A stretch of 10,912 nucleotides of DNA from Acidimicrobiaceae bacterium (GTDB lineage Bacteria; Actinomycetota; Acidimicrobiia; Acidimicrobiales; Ilumatobacteraceae): positions 1-10,912 of the forward strand of contig DMQJ01000351.1 in NCBI GenBank assembly GCA_003455715.1, given 5' to 3'. Each line of letters opens with the position of its first letter. Position 1 is the first letter of the stretch. The notes below the pieces were generated by a model. The model was not told the DNA's origin. It searched no databases and saw only the letters and a list, made by a program, of their open reading frames with translations. The translations under genes and the position numbers were made by a program. Shown piece after piece: positions 7,201-10,912 of this stretch.

Positions 7201-8891
7201 TCGTTCTGGCCCTGGGTGATGGTGATGGTGTGCTGACCATCCGTGAGGCCGCTGATGACCACCACCTTCTGGCTGTTGGCGTTCACCACGTGCTGGTTGC
7301 CGTTGACCACGAACGTGAGCGGCAGTTCGCCGCCGACGTTCTTCAGGGTGACAGTGACCTTGCCGTCCTCGTCGGCGCACTCCTGCGCCACCTGCACCTG
7401 CGGCGAACCAGGCTGATCGCAACTGACGGTTACCTGGAAGCTGCCGGCCACGCCGCCGATCGTGTAGTTGATCGTGTGAGTGGTGTCGCTGAGCCCGGTG
7501 ATGGTGTGCGTCTTGGTCTGGCCGGGGCTCACGGTGTACTGGGTGCCGGCCACGACGAAGACGACATCCACATCGTCGCCGTTGTTGTGCATGGTGACGA
7601 CGACCTTGCCATTGCCGCCGACACACTCATACGTGTGGCTGACGGTCGACGTTTGATCGCACTTCACCGTGAAGGTCTTGCTGAGGCCGGAGAAGCCCGG
7701 GGCCGTGATGGTGATGGTGTAGCTGCCATCGTTGAGACCGCTGTAGGTGCGGGTGGCTGAGCTGTTGGGACCCACCGTGATGACCTCGGTGGCCGCCGTG
7801 ACCGGATGCTTCACCGTGAAGGTGATGCCCTCGGTGCCGGAGTTGGTGAGGGTGAGCACCACCGTGCCGTCGTTGTTGACACAGCTCTGGCTGATGGACG
7901 TGCTCGGGTTCGGCTGGTCGCAGTCGATGGTGACCTGTTGCGTGGCGATGGTGGTGGAGCCCACCTTCACCGTCACGGTGTAGACCGCATCGGCCAGGCC
8001 GGAGTAGTTGACCGTCTTGCTGCTCGACGCGTTCACCGTGTGGGTCTCGGTGCTGCCGCTCGGCGTCGTGACCGTGAAGGTCACCGACTCGCCGCCGGTG
8101 TTGTTGAGGGTGACGGTGATCTTGCCGTTGCCATCCACACAAGCGGAGGTAATGGTGGCGCTGGGCGCCGGGAAGTCGCAGTCGATGGTGAAGCTGTCTT
8201 CGTACGTGCCGATTCGCGACCCGCCCTGCTGGGTGTAGGCACGCACGTGGTAGTTGTACGTTCCATCTGCCAGACCGGTGAACGTGTGGGTAGCGCTTCC
8301 GCCCGGAGCCACGTCGTACCAGGTGTAGGTGCTGCCGGAGTTGACGCCGAGCGGATACACACGGAACGACACCGACGAGGTGGCGAACGATGAGTTGGTG
8401 AGCGTGATCACCAACTTGCCCTCGCCATTGCCCGGCGCAGTGTTCACGCACTCAGGCGCGACGGTGACGTTCGGACAGTCGGCCGGCTTGGTGATGGTGA
8501 CCGAACGGCCGTCGCCACCTGCGCTGCCGTTGCCCCAGTCGGCGACAGGCACGCTGCGGACCTTCACCGACGTCGCCCCGCTGGGCCACGCAATCGTGCC
8601 GCTGAAGCTGGCGATGGTGCCCTGGTTGGGGAACACACCCGAACCGATCTGCACCTCGGGACCGTTGTCGGGGTCCATGTAGACGCGAACGTCGGAGTTG
8701 GCGCCGCTCAACCCGGTGGTCCACGACGAGGCGGTCCACGAGATCACGGCGTCGCAACCCACGGTTGCGCTGATCTCCGAGTGGTGGGCACTGGCGGTGC
8801 CGCTGAAGACTGGCACCACCGTGACGATGCCGATCAATGACGCGATGACGGCAACGAGCCGTCGCCAGCGCCGAGGCTGGACGGATGACAT
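4248..8891 (-). CDS. Giant LPETG-anchored surface protein with tandem Cys-paired Ig-like modules
   Basis: This 1547-residue protein begins with a signal peptide (basic 7-11, hydrophobic 12-30, ASA at 33-35 before HHSE). Residues 36-139 form an N-terminal domain with Cys46 and Cys139. Thirteen tandem modules follow. Each opens with a Cys (148, 251, 337, 423, 505, 585, 672, 753, 834, 915, 996, 1077, 1156) and closes with CD, or CE in the last (238 to 1225). Typical modules carry DxDG, LTNNGDD, TFTING, PGQT and GLxDG motifs and are predicted all-beta. A DUF5979-like domain (about 1229-1324) and a DUF11-like domain (about 1325-1437, with ITYVLQAQNTGG and ITDRLP) follow. The end has a Thr/Pro linker, LPETG at 1509-1513, a helix at 1520-1538 and an RRRPRR tail. 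This is the sortase-substrate plan, so I infer covalent wall attachment and an adhesin, stalk or coat role. No catalytic domain is visible and the ligand is unknown. AGGGAGGA upstream fixes the start. Confidence 0.93.
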   Translation of the reverse strand: MSSVQPRRWRRLVAVIASLIGIVTVVPVFSGTASAHHSEISATVGCDAVISWTASSWTTGLSGANSDVRVYMDPDNGPEVQIGSGVFPNQGTIASFSGTIAWPSGATSVKVRSVPVADWGNGSAGGDGRSVTITKPADCPNVTVAPECVNTAPGNGEGKLVITLTNSSFATSSVSFRVYPLGVNSGSTYTWYDVAPGGSATHTFTGLADGTYNYHVRAYTQQGGSRIGTYEDSFTIDCDFPAPSATITSACVDGNGKITVTLNNTGGESVTFTVTTPSGSTETHTVNASSSKTVNYSGLADAVYTVTVKVGSTTIATQQVTIDCDQPNPSTSISQSCVNNDGTVVLTLTNSGTEGITFTVKHPVTAATEVITVGPNSSATRTYSGLNDGSYTITITAPGFSGLSKTFTVKCDQTSTVSHTYECVGGNGKVVVTMHNNGDDVDVVFVVAGTQYTVSPGQTKTHTITGLSDTTHTINYTIGGVAGSFQVTVSCDQPGSPQVQVAQECADEDGKVTVTLKNVGGELPLTFVVNGNQHVVNANSQKVVVISGLTDGQHTITITQGQNDFSQTVTIKCDQDPTVQHTSACVDEPNGVSDGSISITLFNNGDDVSITFTINGAPHSVGPKSSKTVTIGDLTDGDHTFNVAGGGKTWKIDITVDCDKSGEGSVGVAQACVDKDGKVTFTLTATGGELPVLFTINGAQHSVAANTSKVVTIGNLVDGPHSFVVTSNGVEIFNDELTVDCDPPPTYSHEQSCVDKDGSVVFTLTNNGDDVDVTFTINGTNVVVPPGQTVQHTVGQLSDGPATITVSIDGVAKPAIELTVDCDPAPTYTYDTECADNDGSVVFQLTNNGDDVSVTFTIAGTPVVVGPGQTVEHTVGGFNDGAATVTLLIDGVSQPDIKATFTCDQESSFSYNEECADKDGSVVFSLTNGGDDSSVTFTVNGTDIEVDPGQTVQHTVGGLADGQHTITVAIDGVEQDDVVVSVDCDPAPTFTYDTECADNDGSVVFQLTNNGDDVSVTFTVAGVDVEVQPGQTEEYTVSGLNDGEHSVTMSIDGVAQPDVEVEFNCDQESSYSTSQRCSQWDGEVVFSLTNGSDDVETTFTINGVDVVVDPNSTVEHVVSGLADGEATITVSINGVEQDDVVVDVDCDPTPGVVAECNSVDIEGEVDLYWFTVTNTADIDVEFSAGGSTFTLGAGASKAVSSASAPLSVLYDGVEVASAAATEVVCENEVVFEKVVLGAPPTGETYTIRVSRLMDDATYQEELTFDLDAGVPQTIMLPSTLDPAGIEYLVEEIDAGTANTSTVSQSQLTLNGHLGETISVVITNGYAAVQINKQSLTGTVTAGGTITYVLQAQNTGGLTLDPVVITDRLPAETEFVSVSVEDNAGLCSLTEATRPQLLTCVMDDSLAPGALTKPITLVVKVDAGVLPGTQILNQAKVLGTWDTPSLDMMRRVVAEQLVQASLGTDLSCLPPIDGTVCDLSAKVGVPVSEGDQGGPTTTAAPTTTIRRGGLPETGGGSSASTMLLAGFAMAAAGALMLVVRRRPRRSNS
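4353..4367 (-). other. LPETG sortase sorting motif codons
   Basis: These five codons read Leu-Pro-Glu-Thr-Gly and are followed by GGSS, a 19-residue hydrophobic helix and the Arg-rich tail RRRPRR. This is the complete three-part cell-wall sorting signal. Sortases cut between Thr and Gly and join Thr to the wall cross-bridge. No sortase gene is in the window, so the enzyme must be encoded elsewhere. Confidence 0.92.
5421..5906 (-). repeat. Two-module repeat unit, downstream copy (modules 11-12)
   Basis: This 486-base block (Cys996 to residue 1157) matches the preceding 486-base block at 5907-6392 in register. The most conserved stretch is 5826-5950, which spans the end of one unit and the linker before it. 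It matches 6312-6436 with only scattered, mostly third-position differences. No gaps were needed in the part I compared. Confidence 0.7.
5907..6392 (-). repeat. Two-module repeat unit, upstream copy (modules 9-10)
   Basis: This block (Cys834 to residue 995) is the partner of 5421-5906. Both encode CADNDGSVVFQLTNNGDDVS at the start of their first module, and both use a CDQESS linker into their second module. The offset between matching bases is exactly 486, i.e. 162 codons, so the duplication kept the frame. Confidence 0.7.
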
Positions 8892-8900
8892 GAGCTGAAT

Positions 8901-8908
8901 TCCTCCCT
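8901..8908 (-). promoter_or_regulatory. Strong Shine-Dalgarno site of the surface-protein gene
   Basis: Read on the minus strand, AGGGAGGA lies about nine bases before ATG 8891. It is the strongest ribosome binding site in the window. It fixes the start and the signal peptide, and it suggests high-level translation, fitting an abundant surface protein. Confidence 0.85.
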
Positions 8909-9102
8909 GAGCAGTGGGCAGAAGCTGACCGAAGTCGGCCTCCGTTTCGTGCCCGTGGGTCGGGTTCGCTCTTGCTCCTCGCCGGCCAAGCGACCAATCA
9001 AGCCGACGATTCGTTGCACCCCACGTGCGACTCAGATCGTACGCAGGAGTGTTGCACCCGCGGAATGGGTCATTCGGACCATTCGTGCGACGGGCACCAC
9101 CC
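8909..9102 (-). promoter_or_regulatory. Leader/promoter region of the surface-protein gene
   Basis: The 211 bases between the rimM stop and ATG 8891 form the largest gap in the window and should hold the surface gene's promoter. On the minus strand TACGAT (9041-9036) resembles a -10 box, with no good -35 at 17 bases. It is flanked by two direct copies of GGGTGCAAC (9059-9051 and 9021-9013) spaced 38 bases apart, which could be operator half-sites. Nearer the gene, GGGCA and TGCCC enclose a GAC-UUCG-GTC hairpin, so the leader RNA may fold. I could not match it to a known riboswitch class. The exact promoter is a guess. Confidence 0.35.
9063..9084. terminator. Possible hairpin after rimM
   Basis: GAATGG (9063-9068) pairs with CCATTC (9079-9084). 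Less perfect pairing of flanking GCAC and GTGC could extend the stem on the minus strand. It lies about 20 bases after the rimM stop and could end the rpsP-rimM transcript before the surface gene. No U-tract follows and the stem is short, so support is weak. Confidence 0.3.
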
Positions 9103-9576
9103 TCAGAGGTCGAACAACCCCTCCGGGGGGTCGACCACCACTCGGCCAGGCGCGGCGCTCACCACGAACACGGCGGGTATGAGCCCCCCGTCGGCAAGCT
9201 CGAGCAGGTCGTGCGCAGGATTGGCCACCACGGCGCTGCACGTCCCGAGGAGGGCACCCTGCGTGTCGAACACCTCGGCGCCCACCAACTGGTCGACGTA
9301 CAGCCCGTCGCCGCGATCAGGCAAGGGCTCTGCGTACAGCGTGCACGAGGCCAGCCGTTCGGCGGCAGTCCGATCGTCGACGCCGTCGAAGTGCACCAGC
9401 CACTTCTGTCCCGCTGGCCTGGCGGCGACCACGGTGTGCCAGGAAGCCCCCACCTTCAGTCGGGCGCCAGGAGCCAGGCGTTCGGTGCGGTCGGTGAGCA
9501 GATCGACGTAGATGTCGCCACGTACGCCATGGGCGCGGGTGGTATGCCCCACCTCAAGCAGCGAACGGTCGGCCAC
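9103..9576 (-). CDS. rimM: 16S rRNA processing/ribosome maturation factor RimM
   Basis: RimM binds S19 and helps mature the 3' (head) domain of the 30S subunit. The 157-residue product has the N-terminal RimM barrel with LEVGHTTRAHGVRGDIYVD at about 6-24, KWLVHFDGVDDRTAAERL near 58-75 and the PRC-barrel part beginning YVDQLVGAEVFD. NPAHDLLEL and the terminal IPAVFVV, VVVDPPEGL motifs complete it. I chose GTG 9576 (MADRSLLEVGH), 13 bases after the KH-protein stop. ATGs at 9693 and 9624 are in frame but would overlap the KH gene by 104 or 35 bases and add Arg/Ser/Thr-rich sequence unlike RimM. No good ribosome binding site precedes the GTG, so translational coupling to the KH gene is likely. 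trmD, normally next, is displaced: the surface-protein gene follows instead. Confidence 0.95.
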   Translation of the reverse strand: MADRSLLEVGHTTRAHGVRGDIYVDLLTDRTERLAPGARLKVGASWHTVVAARPAGQKWLVHFDGVDDRTAAERLASCTLYAEPLPDRGDGLYVDQLVGAEVFDTQGALLGTCSAVVANPAHDLLELADGGLIPAVFVVSAAPGRVVVDPPEGLFDL

Positions 9577-9589
9577 GGCGGCGGCCGGT

Positions 9590-9859
9590 TCAGTCGACGA
9601 AGTCGACGTCGACCTCGGTGGCATCCTTCGCCGCAGCTGCACGCACCACGGTGCGAATGCTCTGCGCGGTGCGGCCACGACGGCCGATGACACGTCCCAG
9701 GTCGCCGGGGCCGACGCGAACGTCGAGCTTCACGCGGCCACGGGCCTCAGACGCCTCCACGACCACAGCCTCGGGGTCGTCGACGATGGAACGAACCAGA
9801 TGGGTGAGCACCGCGGTGGCGGTGGGTGCCGCAATCTGGTTGGGATCGTGCTCGCTCAC
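9590..9859 (-). CDS. khpA: KH-domain RNA-binding protein (KhpA/YlqC type)
   Basis: An 89-residue protein with a single KH domain. The RNA-gripping GxxG loop is in GRVIGRRGRTAQSIRTVVRA (about 55-74), preceded by VKLDVRVGPGDL. The N-terminal helix ALTHLV-like segment with IVDDPEAVVVE is typical of the family found between rpsP and rimM in Gram-positive bacteria. In Firmicutes, KhpA partners with KhpB (Jag) and affects cell elongation and RNA chaperoning. By analogy this protein should bind RNA in the cytoplasm, though its role in this organism is inferred. The start is GTG 9859, seven bases after the rpsP stop, so translation is probably coupled. The length is slightly above the usual 75-80 residues because of a longer N-terminus. 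Confidence 0.95.
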   Translation of the reverse strand: MSEHDPNQIAAPTATAVLTHLVRSIVDDPEAVVVEASEARGRVKLDVRVGPGDLGRVIGRRGRTAQSIRTVVRAAAAKDATEVDVDFVD

Positions 9860-9866
9860 GAGCGGA

Positions 9867-10139
9867 TCACTTCGCGGCGCGAGCGGCGCCGAACTCGGCC
9901 CAAGCGCCCGAGATCTCGAGCAGCTTCTTCACGCGCTCGGTGGGCTGGGCGCCGTCCATCAGCCACTTGACGGCCTTGGCATTGTCGACGTTGAGCGTGC
10001 TGGGCTCGGTGCGCGGGTTGTAGGTGCCCACGATCTGGATGAAACGACCGTCGCGCGGCGAGCGGCTGTCGGCCGCGACGATGCGGTACTGCGGCTGCTT
10101 GGTCTTGCCGACTCGGGTGAGGCGCAGCTTCACTGCCAT
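9867..10139 (-). CDS. rpsP: 30S ribosomal protein S16
   Basis: S16 is a primary-assembly protein of the 30S body. The 90-residue product has the invariant N-terminus [20 protein letters not shown], followed by [14 protein letters not shown] and VGTYNP, then [16 protein letters not shown], all at the usual places. The C-terminus is Ala/Lys-rich and slightly short compared with actinobacterial homologues that carry long extensions. ATG 10139 is preceded by AGGGAG at good spacing. ffh lies 53 bases upstream on the same strand and the KH gene starts seven bases after the stop. This is the standard head of the rpsP-khpA-rimM operon. Confidence 0.98.
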   Translation of the reverse strand: MAVKLRLTRVGKTKQPQYRIVAADSRSPRDGRFIQIVGTYNPRTEPSTLNVDNAKAVKWLMDGAQPTERVKKLLEISGAWAEFGAARAAK

Positions 10140-10192
10140 GAACGGGGCTCCCTGGGATAACTTCTGAGCGAAAACGAAACCACGTAAGGCTA

Positions 10193-10912
10193 TCAGTTGA
10201 AGGGCGGGAAGCCACCCGGCGCACCACCGGCACCCGGAAGACCGGGGAAGCCACCGCCCGGCAGGCCGCCACCCATCCCCGGAAGGCCAGGGAAGCCGCC
10301 ACGGTTGGGCTTGCCGCCCTTGCCCGGCTTGCCCTTCTTCCCCTTCTTGCCACCCCGCGGCATGCTGGCCATGCCCATCCGCTTCATCATCTTCTGCATT
10401 TCCTGGAACTGCTTCACCAGGCGGTTCACGTCGCCCACGGTGGTGCCGCTGCCGTTGGCGATGCGGGTGCGCCGGCTGCCGTTGATGAGTTCCGGCTTGC
10501 GGCGCTCGAGCGGGGTCATCGAGTTGATGATGGCTTCCACCGGCTTCAGCGCGTCGTCGCCGATCTGAGCGTTCTTCAGTTCCTTCGGCATGCCGGGCAT
10601 CATCCCCAGCACGTTGCCAAGCGGGCCCATCTTCTTCAGCGACTGCATCTGCTCGAGGAAGTCGTCGAGCGTGAACTCGCCCTCCAACAGTTTCTCGGCA
10701 GCCTTCTCGGCCTGATCCTTCTCGAAGGCCTGCTCGGCCTGCTCGATGAGGGTGAGCATGTCGCCCATACCGAGAATGCGTCCGGCCATGCGGTCGGGGT
10801 GGAACTGCTCGAACTCGGTGAGCTTTTCGCCCGTGCTGGCAAAGGCGATGGGGCGACCGATCACTTCCTTCACGCTGAGGGCAGCACCGCCGCGGGCGTC
10901 GCCGTCGAGCTT
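10193..10912 (-). CDS. ffh: Signal recognition particle protein Ffh, C-terminal part (runs off right edge)
   Basis: Ffh is the SRP GTPase subunit that binds 4.5S RNA and signal sequences and delivers ribosomes to FtsY. Only the last 239 codons are present. The start lies beyond the right edge; the GTG at 10873 is an internal Val codon. The fragment opens in the G4/guanine-binding region ([13 protein letters not shown]), then [31 protein letters not shown], the NG-to-M linker. The Met-rich M domain follows, with the RNA-binding helix-turn-helix ([24 protein letters not shown]) and the [10 protein letters not shown] helix. After that is a Lys/Gly-rich and then Gly/Pro-rich tail of about 50 residues (GLPG, GGFPG repeats) that ends FPPFN. 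Disordered tails are common in actinobacterial Ffh. rpsP follows 53 bases downstream, a standard neighbourhood. Confidence 0.97.
   Translation of the reverse strand, partial: KLDGDARGGAALSVKEVIGRPIAFASTGEKLTEFEQFHPDRMAGRILGMGDMLTLIEQAEQAFEKDQAEKAAEKLLEGEFTLDDFLEQMQSLKKMGPLGNVLGMMPGMPKELKNAQIGDDALKPVEAIINSMTPLERRKPELINGSRRTRIANGSGTTVGDVNRLVKQFQEMQKMMKRMGMASMPRGGKKGKKGKPGKGGKPNRGGFPGLPGMGGGLPGGGFPGLPGAGGAPGGFPPFN

Larger units (their letters stand above)
5214..8474 (-). repeat. Thirteen tandem protein modules (about 69-91 residues between Cys, most on an 80-residue period)
   Basis: Residues 140-1226 of the surface protein are a head-to-tail array. Distances between successive opening cysteines are 103, 86, 86, 82, 80, 87, 81, 81, 81, 81, 81 and 79 residues, so the C-terminal part is the most regular and presumably the most recently amplified. 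Modules 4-7 alternate between an NNGDD type (4, 6) and a GGELP type (5, 7). Modules 8-12 alternate between a CDPAPT and a CDQESS linker. Two-module units therefore appear to have been the duplicating blocks. The last module is degenerate: it lacks DxDG and ends in CE. Confidence 0.88.

Noticed and set aside
6273..7760. A 495-codon open frame on the plus strand across the module array
   Set aside because: It is antisense to the repeat region, whose GC-rich third positions and periodic codons keep the complementary frame free of stops. Its product is a His/Val/Arg/Asp-rich repeat with no fold signature.
4248..8891. Mobile element carrying the surface gene into the operon
   Set aside because: I saw no transposase, integrase, terminal inverted repeats or target-site duplication at 4165-4247 or 8892-9102, and base composition resembles the neighbours. 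An insertion is inferred only from gene order.
8909..9010. A c-di-AMP (ydaO) or c-di-GMP riboswitch before the surface gene, suggested by a CGAACCCGAC stretch
   Set aside because: The conserved cores I know for these classes (for example the GGGGGACC part of ydaO) are not present. The resemblance is limited to a short GC-rich string.

Overview
The window reads as high-GC actinobacterial chromosome. The gene order (ffh, rpsP, KH protein, rimM ... trmD, rplS, DUF2469, yraN), the actinobacteria-typical DUF2469 gene, heavy GC3 codon use, GTG/TTG starts and a sortase-type LPETG surface protein together suggest a member of the Acidimicrobiia or a near relative. That placement is inference from memory of gene order and protein style, not from a search. 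Nearly all genes lie on the minus strand, so biological order runs from high to low coordinates.

From 10912 to 9103 lies a compact translation and protein-export cluster: the 3' two-thirds of ffh (SRP GTPase, entering from the right edge), rpsP (S16), a small KH RNA-binding protein (KhpA type) and rimM (16S maturation factor). Gaps are 53, 7 and 13 bases. In most bacteria this cluster continues directly into trmD and rplS.

Here it is interrupted. Bases 4248-8891 hold one 1547-residue cell-surface protein. It has a signal peptide, an N-terminal domain, thirteen tandem Cys-paired beta-sandwich-like modules (five of them spaced at exactly 81 residues), a DUF5979-like and a DUF11-like domain, a short Thr/Pro linker, an LPETG sorting motif, a membrane helix and an Arg-rich tail. 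A 211-base leader with a strong ribosome binding site precedes it, and hairpins follow its stop. A DUF952 gene then runs on the plus strand and converges on the surface gene. Its start is back-to-back with that of trmD.

The cluster resumes on the minus strand with trmD (tRNA m1G37 methyltransferase, with unusual active-site residues), rplS (L19), a DUF2469 gene with a TTG start, yraN (UPF0102, start uncertain, perhaps CTG) and a short-chain dehydrogenase. A plus-strand 36-codon single-helix membrane peptide follows. Then comes a crotonase-family enzyme whose active site looks isomerase-like (PaaG type). The window ends inside a secreted Pro-rich protein cut by the left edge.

The most notable points are the insertion of a long modular LPXTG protein into the S16-RimM-TrmD-L19 operon, and the visible internal duplication history of that protein. 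No RNA genes, CRISPR arrays, insertion sequences or defence modules were seen, and no stretch over 300 bases lacks a gene.
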